Below the pieces are notes generated by a model. It ran no database searches. It saw only the letters and a program-made list of their open reading frames with translations, and was not told the DNA's origin. Positions 1-5,175 of a stretch of DNA of 7,218 nucleotides are shown here, in pieces. The stretch spans positions 1 through 7,218 of the forward strand of contig JBPCOI010000082.1 of the NCBI GenBank assembly GCA_051000395.1, given 5' to 3'. The position numbers were made by a program, and so were the translations under genes. Numbering within the stretch: position 1 is the stretch's first letter; every line of letters starts with the position of its first letter. Origin of the DNA: JBPCOI01 sp051000395. Lineage in GTDB: Bacteria; Actinomycetota; Actinomycetes; Mycobacteriales; Jatrophihabitantaceae.

Positions 1-91
1 GTGTTCTTCAGCCTCGGCCCCAACTCTACACACAGCCTCACCCCGCTCCCGACCCCGTCCCCCCCCCCCGCCCCCTCCCCCCCCCCCCCCG
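1..91. other. Low-complexity C-rich end, probably low-quality sequence
   Basis: This stretch lies downstream of the panD stop codon and holds no gene I can support. It contains C runs of 11 (59-69) and 14 (77-90) broken only by single G or T bases, and the rest is mostly short C-rich words. Nothing else in the window looks like this except the opposite end. I infer sequencing or assembly noise at a contig edge rather than biology. The 75-codon plus-strand reading frame across it is proline- and arginine-rich and is not a credible protein. Confidence 0.6.
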
Positions 92-100
92 CTTCCGTGT

Positions 101-490
101 TCAGGCGGGCAGTACCCGAGGATGGGCGAGATCGGCGCCGAGGTGGGCGACGCGGTTGTCACCGTCGACGAAGACCACCTTCGGCAGGTAGGCCTTCGCC
201 TCGGCGTCGGACATCGTCGCGTAGCTGATGACGATCACCAGGTCACCGGGATGCACGAGATGCGCGGCGGCGCCGTTGATGCCGATGACACCCGAGCCGC
301 GGTCGCCCTCGATCACGTACGTCTCCAGGCGCGCGCCGTTGGTGACGTCGACGAGCGCGACCTGCTCTCCGGGCAGCAGGTCCGCTGCGTCCATGAGCTC
401 GGCATCGATCGTGATCGAACCGACGTAGTGCAGCTCGGCCTGGGTCACGGTCGCGCGATGGATCTTGCTCTTGAACATCGTGCGATACAT
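101..490 (-). CDS. panD: Aspartate 1-decarboxylase precursor PanD
   Basis: PanD is a cytosolic pyruvoyl enzyme that decarboxylates L-aspartate to beta-alanine, the amine half of pantothenate and so of CoA. The precursor of 129 residues should cut itself between Gly24 and Ser25 (motif HYVGS) to give a beta chain and an alpha chain whose Ser25 becomes the pyruvoyl group. Other family residues are in place: Lys9, Arg54, Thr57, Tyr58 and Asn72 in GINGAAAH. The ATG at 490 puts all of these at their canonical numbers, which is why I chose it. An in-frame ATG at 499 would add three residues and cannot be excluded, because a candidate promoter points close to it. The C-terminal tail is about ten residues shorter than in the M. 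tuberculosis protein as I recall it. The gene stands alone on its strand, without panC in view, and is divergent from the hydrolase gene. Confidence 0.95.
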   Translation of the reverse strand: MYRTMFKSKIHRATVTQAELHYVGSITIDAELMDAADLLPGEQVALVDVTNGARLETYVIEGDRGSGVIGINGAAAHLVHPGDLVIVISYATMSDAEAKAYLPKVVFVDGDNRVAHLGADLAHPRVLPA

Positions 491-507
491 GCCTGTCATG
501 GGTAGCA

Positions 508-517
508 AGGCTAGGTT
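508..517. promoter_or_regulatory. Candidate bidirectional promoter, overlapping -10 boxes
   Basis: The ten bases read AGGCTAGGTT and fit the symmetric pattern AnnnTAnnnT. Read on plus they give TAGGTT (512-517), and read on minus TAGCCT (513-508), both matching the actinobacterial -10 consensus TANNNT and sharing the central TA. The predicted plus start near 524 would leave a leader of about 34 bases before the hydrolase ATG. The predicted minus start near 499-501 falls at the upstream panD ATG, so panD would be leaderless or carry only about 10 leader bases. No good -35 box is visible on either side. This is inferred from motif and position only. Confidence 0.45.
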
Positions 518-542
518 GCGGGCGCGCTGCGCTCGTCGTCTC

Positions 543-551
543 GGTGAGGAG
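543..551 (+). promoter_or_regulatory. Ribosome binding site of the hydrolase gene
   Basis: GGTGAGGAG lies six bases before the ATG at 558 and is a good Shine-Dalgarno match. It decides the start: the reading frame is open back to 465, but those extra codons overlap panD, have no ribosome site, and do not look like the N-terminus of the family. Confidence 0.8.
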
Positions 552-557
552 TACCAC

Positions 558-1274
558 ATGCCCGACCTGTCCCTCGGCCCCGTCGCCGACGGCTCGTCCG
601 AGCTGAAGGCCTACCTCGCCCGTCCCGGCGGGACGCAGCCGTGGCCGGGCGTCGTCGCCATCCATGAGATCTTCGGCCTCGACGACGTGCTGCGCCGCCA
701 GTGCGATCGACTCGCGGACGCCGGCTACCTGAGCCTGAGCCCGGACCTATTCAGCGACGGCGGCGCGAAGCGGTGCGTGCTCAGCACGTTCAAGGCGATG
801 GCCACCGGCCACGGCAAGGCCTTCGCCGACATCGAGGCGACTCGCCGGTGGCTGCTCGACAGCGGCGAGTGCACCGGCAAGATCGGCATCATCGGCTTCT
901 GCATGGGCGGCGGCTTCGCGCTGGTCACCTCCACCCGGGGCTTCGACGCGGCGTCGGCGAACTACGGCCTCGTGCCGCGCGACGCCGAACAGGCCCTTGC
1001 CGGAGCGTGTCCGATCGTCGCCAGCTACGGCGCCCGCGACCTGTCGATGCGCGGCGCAGCGGCCAAGCTCGAGCGCACGCTCAGCCGCCTGCACGTCGAG
1101 CACGACGTGAAGGAGTACCCGAACGCGGGCCACTCGTTCCTCAACGACGAGCCGAACGGCCCGCTGCCGCTGCGGCCGCTGCTGAAGATCCTGCACATCG
1201 GCCCGGAGCCGGAATCGGCGAAAGACGCCTGGGCCCGGATCGAGTCGTTCTTCGCCGAACACCTGCGCGGCTGA
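558..1274 (+). CDS. Dienelactone hydrolase family protein
   Basis: This is a 238-residue alpha/beta hydrolase of the dienelactone hydrolase family, the usual length for it. The nucleophile elbow GFCMGGG carries Cys115; the other triad members are Asp161 (in YGARD) and His192 (in NAGHSF). Glu37 in HEIFG matches the family glutamate that switches the cysteine on. There is no signal peptide, so it should be cytosolic. The classical enzyme opens dienelactone rings in the chlorocatechol branch of aromatic degradation, but no other catabolic gene is in view and most genomic members have unknown ester or lactone substrates, so I give no gene symbol. It is divergent from panD with a 67-base gap, and convergent with lsr2. 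The start follows a strong ribosome site. Confidence 0.9.
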   Translation: MPDLSLGPVADGSSELKAYLARPGGTQPWPGVVAIHEIFGLDDVLRRQCDRLADAGYLSLSPDLFSDGGAKRCVLSTFKAMATGHGKAFADIEATRRWLLDSGECTGKIGIIGFCMGGGFALVTSTRGFDAASANYGLVPRDAEQALAGACPIVASYGARDLSMRGAAAKLERTLSRLHVEHDVKEYPNAGHSFLNDEPNGPLPLRPLLKILHIGPEPESAKDAWARIESFFAEHLRG

Positions 1275-1286
1275 ACACGCACTGAT

Positions 1287-1310
1287 GCAGGTGCTCGGTA
1301 CGCACCCTGC
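1287..1310 (+). terminator. Candidate terminator hairpin after the hydrolase gene
   Basis: Thirteen bases past the hydrolase stop codon, GCAGGTGC (1287-1294) pairs with GCACCCTGC (1302-1310) across a seven-base loop, with one bulged C. There is no T tract after it, so it is not a canonical intrinsic terminator. Position and stem strength are the only support. Confidence 0.4.
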
Positions 1311-1317
1311 GCCGTGC

Positions 1318-1380
1318 GGTTGCACCGTCCCGGCCGTGGGTTGCACCGTTTCGGCCATGGGTTGCACCGTGCGATCGTGC
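1318..1380. repeat. 21-bp tandem repeat, three copies
   Basis: Three consecutive 21-base units start at 1318, 1339 and 1360. All share the 11-base core GGTTGCACCGT. Units 1 and 2 differ at only three positions; unit 3 has diverged in its second half. The array lies in the convergent gap between the hydrolase gene and lsr2. The 21-base period keeps reading frames open through it, but no credible protein uses them. Confidence 0.8.
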
Positions 1381-1411
1381 CGTACCGGTTGCTCAGGCCG
1401 GCACTGACTGC

Positions 1412-1461
1412 GGGGTGCTCAGCGCCCGTGCTCAGCGCAGCGTTCAGTGCGGTGTTCAGTG
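1412..1461. repeat. Degenerate 12-13 bp tandem repeat overlapping the lsr2 stop
   Basis: On the minus strand four head-to-tail units follow each other: CACTGAACACCG (1461-1450), CACTGAACGCTG (1449-1438), CGCTGAGCACGGG (1437-1425) and CGCTGAGCACCCC (1424-1412). The first holds the last lsr2 codon and its TGA stop, and the second and third repeat that TGA in the same frame. This looks like local slippage duplication of the gene's 3' end. Confidence 0.7.
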
Positions 1462-1803
1462 CTTGGCGTGGTAGGCCTCGAGGATCTGTGCGGGAATCCG
1501 GCCCTTCTCGCCGACCTTATGGCCGTTCTTGCGGGCCCACTCGCGAATCGCGTGGGTCTGCTCGCGATCGCTGCGCGAGGCGCGGCCGCCGCGACGGCCC
1601 GGGCCGCCCGACGAGCGGATCGCCGAGCGCGATGCCCGACGACCGTTACCCACATACACCGCGAAGGCGTCGCGAAGCTTCGCGGCATTCTTCGCCGACA
1701 GATCGATCTGGTAATTCGTGCCGTCGAGGCCGAAGCTCACCGTCTCCGCGGCGGGGCCACCGTCGATGTCGTCCAGCAACTGGACGATGTGCTGTTGCGC
1801 CAT
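1456..1803 (-). CDS. lsr2: Nucleoid-associated protein Lsr2
   Basis: Lsr2 is the actinobacterial H-NS-like protein that coats AT-rich DNA, bridges it and silences horizontally acquired genes. The 115-residue protein has the expected plan. Residues 1-50 form the oligomerising N-terminal domain with DDIDGGPAAETVSFGLDG and the YQIDLSAKNAAKLR block. A basic linker (about 54-79) is rich in Arg, Gly and Ser. The DNA-binding C-terminal domain (about 79-115) contains DREQTHAIREWARKNGHKV and ends at the helix before AYH. The usual minor-groove R/Q-G-R clamp reads Lys100-Gly101-Arg102 here. I chose the ATG at 1803 because it gives the family N-terminus (MAQ...) and has GAAGGGA (1819-1813) nine bases upstream; an ATG at 1821 would include that site. 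It is 113 bases behind lysS, with its own likely promoter. Confidence 0.95.
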   Translation of the reverse strand: MAQQHIVQLLDDIDGGPAAETVSFGLDGTNYQIDLSAKNAAKLRDAFAVYVGNGRRASRSAIRSSGGPGRRGGRASRSDREQTHAIREWARKNGHKVGEKGRIPAQILEAYHAKH

Positions 1804-1841
1804 GAAATGCTGTCCCTTCAATATGGATCGGTACTGCTTCC

Positions 1842-1871
1842 ACCGTAGCGCACGTCAATTCGTCCTGCCAA
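1842..1871 (-). promoter_or_regulatory. Candidate lsr2 promoter
   Basis: On the minus strand TTGGCA (1871-1866) and TACGGT (1847-1842) are separated by 18 bases, a reasonable -35/-10 pair. The predicted start would give a leader of about 30 bases carrying the GAAGGGA ribosome site. The gap between lysS and lsr2 is visibly richer in A and T than the surrounding genes. An alternative -35, TTGACG (1858-1853), lacks a -10 at good spacing. Confidence 0.45.
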
Positions 1872-1916
1872 CAATCCGTACAATGGCGTGCAGAAGGCCG
1901 ACTCGGCTGCGCGCGC

Positions 1917-3395
1917 TCAGAGTGGTTTCAGCAACGGGAACAGGATCGTCTCCCTAATTCCGCGGCCGCTCAGCATCATGACGAGCCGGTCCACGCCCAG
2001 GCCCATGCCTCCCGTCGGGGGCATTCCGTATTCGAGCGCGGCGAGAAAGTCCTCGTCGAGTTCCATTGCCTCCGGATCGCCCTGCGCGGCGGCGAGCGAC
2101 TGCTCGAGCAGGCGGCGGCGCTGCTCGACCGGGTCGGTCAGCTCCGAATATGCGGGCGCGATCTCGACGCCGCCGATGATCAAATCCCAGGCCTCCGCCA
2201 GGCGGGGATCGTCGCGATGTGGGCGGGCCAGCGGGCGCACGTCGACCGGGTAGTCGGTGATGAACGTGGGCTGCAGCAACGAATGCTCGACGAGCTTCTC
2301 GTAGAGCTCCAGCACGATCTGGCCAGCCGACCAGCCGGGTCTGAGTGCCACGCCCAGCCGTCCGGCGTGGGCACGTAGCTCATCGCCGGAGGTTTCCGCG
2401 GTGATCTGCTCCCCGACCGCTCCGGAGACCGCATCGTGCACGGTGAGCCAACTCCATTTGCCGTGCAGGTCGATCTCGACGCCGTCGGCAGTCACCGGCG
2501 TCGGCACCTCGGCGGCGTCGGCTGCATCGAGCACCAGATCGCGCGTCAGCTCGGCCATCGTGCGGTAATCACCGTAGGCCTCGTAGGCCTCGAGCAGGGT
2601 GTATTCCGGGGAGTGGGTGGAGTCGATGCCCTCGTTGCGGAACGCGCGACCGATTTCGTAGACCCGCTCGATACCTCCGACGATGCACCGCTTCAAATAC
2701 AACTCGGTAGCGATCCGCAGGGACATATCCAGGTCGAACGCATTCAGGTGGGTGCGGAACGGGCGGGCGGCGGCCCCGCCGTGCAGCGTCTGCAGAATGG
2801 GAGTCTCGACCTCGAGATAGCCGCGCTCGTGCAACGTCTCGCGCAACGCGCGCGTGACGGCGGCCCGGGTCCGCACCATTTCACGGGCCTCCGGCCGCAC
2901 GACGAGATCCACGTATCGTTGGCGCACCCGGGTCTCTTCGGAGAGTGGTTTGTGCGCGACCGGCAACGGGCGCAGCGCCTTGGCGGCGAACTGCCAGTCC
3001 TTGGCGAGCACGGACAGTTCACCCCGCTTGGACGAGATGACCTCGCCGTGCACGAAGATCAGATCACCGAGATCGACGTCGGCCTTCCAGGCGGCGAGAC
3101 GATCCGCGCCGACGCGGTCGAGGGAGAGCATGACCTGCAGTTCGACCCCACCTTCGCGCAACATCGCGAAGCACAGCTTCCCGGTGTTGCGGACGAAAAT
3201 CACCCGGCCGGTGACACCGACCGATTTGCCGGTCTCGGTGCCCGCAGCCAGCTCCGGGAAGCAGGCGCGTACCTGCGCGAGGGAGTCGGTCCGTGACACG
3301 CTGACGGGAAACGGCGCGTCGCCGCCGGCGATCAGTCGCTCGTACTTCGCGCGGCGGACCTGCACCTGCTCGGGCAGGTCGGGATCCTCGGTCAC
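1917..3395 (-). CDS. lysS: Lysyl-tRNA synthetase, class II
   Basis: LysS charges tRNA-Lys with lysine in the cytosol using ATP. The protein has 492 residues, close to the roughly 505 of the mycobacterial enzyme. An OB-fold anticodon-binding domain covers about residues 55-140 (VTGRVIFVRNTGKLCFA, then HGEVISSKRGELSVLA). The class II catalytic core follows: motif 1 near 185-201 (GYLEVETPILQ), the LysRS block HGGAAARPF (205-213) and ELYLKR (231-236), motif 2 at 252-265 (FRNEGIDSTHSPEYT, with Arg253 and Glu255), and motif 3 near 463-481 (GMGLGVDRL through GIRET). There is no extra N-terminal membrane or acyltransferase domain, so it is LysS rather than LysX. The start is GTG, supported by N-terminal resemblance to mycobacterial LysS (DLPEQ). 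No canonical ribosome site precedes it, but a -10 box sits six bases away. The FELGTGYSEL-type stretch reads VEIAPAYSEL (410-419), a mild variant. Confidence 0.95.
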   Translation of the reverse strand: MTEDPDLPEQVQVRRAKYERLIAGGDAPFPVSVSRTDSLAQVRACFPELAAGTETGKSVGVTGRVIFVRNTGKLCFAMLREGGVELQVMLSLDRVGADRLAAWKADVDLGDLIFVHGEVISSKRGELSVLAKDWQFAAKALRPLPVAHKPLSEETRVRQRYVDLVVRPEAREMVRTRAAVTRALRETLHERGYLEVETPILQTLHGGAAARPFRTHLNAFDLDMSLRIATELYLKRCIVGGIERVYEIGRAFRNEGIDSTHSPEYTLLEAYEAYGDYRTMAELTRDLVLDAADAAEVPTPVTADGVEIDLHGKWSWLTVHDAVSGAVGEQITAETSGDELRAHAGRLGVALRPGWSAGQIVLELYEKLVEHSLLQPTFITDYPVDVRPLARPHRDDPRLAEAWDLIIGGVEIAPAYSELTDPVEQRRRLLEQSLAAAQGDPEAMELDEDFLAALEYGMPPTGGMGLGVDRLVMMLSGRGIRETILFPLLKPL

Positions 3396-3401
3396 CGCGC
3401 C

Positions 3402-3407
3402 AGCCTA
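3402..3407 (-). promoter_or_regulatory. Candidate -10 box for leaderless lysS
   Basis: Minus-strand TAGGCT (3407-3402) fits TANNNT, and exactly six bases (3401-3396) separate it from the G of the lysS GTG. The first transcribed base would then be the first base of the start codon. Leaderless mRNAs are common in actinobacteria. No clear -35 is present; that region is occupied by the inverted repeat next door. Confidence 0.5.
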
Positions 3408-3413
3408 TCCAGC

Positions 3414-3464
3414 GCGATTGTGCAACTTCCGCCACCGCTACGGGGGTGGAAGCTGCACAATCGC
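3414..3464 (-). terminator. Long inverted repeat after the oxidoreductase gene, likely terminator hairpin
   Basis: GCGATTGTGCAACTTCC (3414-3430) and GGAAGCTGCACAATCGC (3448-3464) are inverted 17-base arms with one difference. In a minus-strand RNA that difference (3425 against 3453) becomes a U-G wobble, so the 17-base stem is fully paired; in plus-strand RNA it is an A-C mismatch. The stem can continue inward with two mismatches to a three-base loop at 3438-3440. It begins at the base next to the oxidoreductase stop codon (3465-3467). There is no U tract. I read it as a terminator or mRNA-end hairpin between that gene and lysS; it could instead be an operator or a dispersed palindrome. Confidence 0.6.
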
Positions 3465-4379
3465 TCAGAGCTGGGGCAGCACCTCGGCGGCGACGAGTTC
3501 CAGCTGCGCCAGATCGGCCAGGTCGAGCACCTGCAGGTAGATCCGGTCCGTGCCGATCGCGGCGAAGCGGCCGATCTTGTCGACGATCTCGCCCGGGGAC
3601 CCGGCCAGACCGTCCGCGCGCAGCGCTGCGGCGTCGCGACCGATCGCGGCCGCGCGTCGCTGCACCTCGGCCTCGTCGCGTCCGGCGCAGATGGCCTGAG
3701 CCGCCGAGTAGCGAAGCTCTCGCTGCGTCGCGACCGCACGCACGCGCTCGAAGATCTCGCCGGTGCCGTCCAGGCTGCGGAAGCTGACGTTGTACTCGTC
3801 GGCGAAGCGGGCAGCCAGGCGAGCTCCGCGCGGCTTGCCGCCGCCGCCGAGGATGATCGGCGGACGCGGCGACTGCACCGGTTTCGGCAGGGCCGGGGCT
3901 CCGGTGAGCTGGAAGTACCTGCCGGCGAAGTCGAAGCGCTCTCCGGGAGGGGTGCGCCACAGCCCGTCGATGATCTCCAGCTGCTCGGCGAAGCGGTCGA
4001 ACCGCTCGCGGGTCGGCGGGAACGCGATGCCGTAGGAGCGGTGCTCGGTCTCGTACCAGCCGACGCCGAGTCCGAGCTCGACGCGCCCGCCGCTCATCGC
4101 GTCGACGGTGGCCGCCGTGATCGCAAGCGGACCCGGGAGCCGGAACGTGGCCGGGCTGACCATGGTGCCGAGGCGGATGCGGCTCGTCTCGCGGGCCAGA
4201 CCGCCGAGCGTGGTCCAGGCGTCGGTGGGACCGGGCAAGCCGTCGCCGTCGCCGATGAGCTGGTAGTGGTCGGAGCGGAAGAAGGCGTCGAAACCGAGTT
4301 CCTCGCTCGCCCGGGCCACGCGCAGCAGCTCGTCGTAGGACGCGCCCTGCTGCGGCTCGGTCATGATCCGAAGCTGCAT
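3465..4379 (-). CDS. LLM-class flavin/F420-dependent oxidoreductase
   Basis: This 304-residue protein belongs to the luciferase-like monooxygenase superfamily, probably to the F420-using subgroup common in actinomycetes. Visible family blocks are ELGFDAFFRSDHY (27-39), the strand and turn IRLGTMVSPATFRLPG (68-83), the SGGRVELGLGVGW block (96-108) with the following YETEH, and PIILGGGGKPRGARLAARFADEYN (174-197), which precedes the cofactor phosphate-binding end of the barrel. There is no signal peptide or membrane segment. The substrate cannot be read from the sequence. It begins 25 bases after coaX and is probably transcribed with it at least in part; a hairpin follows its stop codon. The ATG at 4379 fits the short N-terminus of the family; an in-frame ATG at residue 6 would cut into the first strand. 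Cofactor choice between F420 and FMN is an inference. Confidence 0.85.
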   Translation of the reverse strand: MQLRIMTEPQQGASYDELLRVARASEELGFDAFFRSDHYQLIGDGDGLPGPTDAWTTLGGLARETSRIRLGTMVSPATFRLPGPLAITAATVDAMSGGRVELGLGVGWYETEHRSYGIAFPPTRERFDRFAEQLEIIDGLWRTPPGERFDFAGRYFQLTGAPALPKPVQSPRPPIILGGGGKPRGARLAARFADEYNVSFRSLDGTGEIFERVRAVATQRELRYSAAQAICAGRDEAEVQRRAAAIGRDAAALRADGLAGSPGEIVDKIGRFAAIGTDRIYLQVLDLADLAQLELVAAEVLPQL

Positions 4380-4387
4380 GCCGCCTA

Positions 4388-4399
4388 CGCTACCTAGCG
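4388..4399. promoter_or_regulatory. 12-bp palindrome in the coaX-oxidoreductase gap
   Basis: CGCTACCTAGCG is two perfect 5-base arms around a 2-base centre, lying in the only 25 bases between the coaX stop and the oxidoreductase ATG. A minus-strand TANNNT (TAGCGT, 4392-4387) overlaps it, seven bases from the ATG, so it could mark an internal promoter with an operator. It is short enough to be chance. Confidence 0.25.
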
Positions 4400-4404
4400 C
4401 GACA

Positions 4405-5175
4405 CTAGACGTTGCGCTCGTAGATCAGGCGCAGGCCGAGCAGGGTCAGATCGGGCTCGTAGCGGGTGACGCTCTCGCAGTGCTCGATGACCAGCGTCGC
4501 CAGACCGCCGGTCGCGATCACCTCCACCGCGGACGGGTCGGCCGGGTACAGCGCCGCGGACAGCCGCCGCACCAGGCCGTCCACCTGACCGGCGAAGCCG
4601 TAGACCACACCGGACTGCAACGCCTCGACGGTGCTCTTGCCGATCGGTCCGCGGGTCGGCGCGACGAGTTCCACCTTGCGCAGCTGGGCCGCCCGGGCAG
4701 CGAGCGCGTCGAGCGAGATCTCGATACCCGGCGCCAGGGCACCGCCGAGGAAATCGCCGCGCTCGTTCACGACGTCGAAGTTCGTCGTGGTGCCGAAGTC
4801 GACGACGATGGCCGGCTTGCCGTCGACGAGATGGTGAGCGGCGAGGGAGTTGACGATGCGGTCGGCGCCCACCTCCTTCGGATTCTCGTACTGCAGGCTG
4901 ACCCCGGTACGCACACCGGGCTCGACCAGGACGGTAGGCACGTCCGGGTAGTACGTGGCGAGCATCGCGCGCAGCTCGCGCAGCGCGGCCGGCACGGTGG
5001 AGCAGGCTGCGGTACCGGTGATCTCGTGATCGGTGAGCAGCCCGCGGAAGGTCAGCGCGAGCTCGTCGGCGGTACTGCGCGCGTCGGTCTTGATGCGCCA
5101 GGACCGTTCCAGCTTCTCGCCCTCGAAGACGCCGAGGACGGTGTTGGTGTTGCCGATGTCGATCGCGAGCAGCAT
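4405..5175 (-). CDS. coaX: Type III pantothenate kinase CoaX
   Basis: CoaX phosphorylates pantothenate with ATP, the first step of CoA synthesis, in the cytosol. The type III enzyme belongs to the ASKHA fold and, unlike type I CoaA, is not inhibited by CoA. The 256-residue protein has all three nucleotide-fold signatures: AIDIGNTNT (4-12) with Asp6 in the phosphate loop, PKEVGADRIVN (99-109) with Asp105 as the expected catalytic base, and VVDFGTTTNFDVV (124-136) with Asp126 at the monovalent-cation site. GGALAPGIEIS (144-154) and ATGGLA (221-226) complete the fold. Its ATG follows the nadC TAG stop with no gap, and only weak GGA-type sequence precedes it, so translation is probably coupled to nadC. 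In this block the NAD precursor genes lie upstream and an oxidoreductase downstream. Confidence 0.95.
   Translation of the reverse strand: MLLAIDIGNTNTVLGVFEGEKLERSWRIKTDARSTADELALTFRGLLTDHEITGTAACSTVPAALRELRAMLATYYPDVPTVLVEPGVRTGVSLQYENPKEVGADRIVNSLAAHHLVDGKPAIVVDFGTTTNFDVVNERGDFLGGALAPGIEISLDALAARAAQLRKVELVAPTRGPIGKSTVEALQSGVVYGFAGQVDGLVRRLSAALYPADPSAVEVIATGGLATLVIEHCESVTRYEPDLTLLGLRLIYERNV

Noticed and set aside
465..557. Upstream ATG codons extending the hydrolase by 31 residues
   Set aside because: The extension overlaps the panD coding start, has no ribosome site, and encodes basic residues unlike the family. The ATG at 558 has a strong site at proper spacing.
747..1367. A 206-codon minus frame opposite the hydrolase gene, beginning in the 21-bp repeat
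   Set aside because: It is antisense to a gene with an intact catalytic triad. Its N-terminus is only the repeat translated, it has no ribosome site, and the rest has no recognisable features.
1318..1380. Possible CRISPR array from the regularly spaced 11-base core
   Set aside because: Core-to-core spacing is only 10 bases, the intervening bases are similar instead of unique, there are three units, and no cas gene is present.
2436..3296. A 286-codon plus frame opposite lysS
   Set aside because: It is the mirror frame of a well-conserved synthetase and has no independent support.
1917..3395. lysS could be lysX (lysyl-phosphatidylglycerol synthesis)
   Set aside because: LysX carries a large extra membrane and acyltransferase region. 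This protein is 492 residues and contains only the anticodon-binding and catalytic domains.
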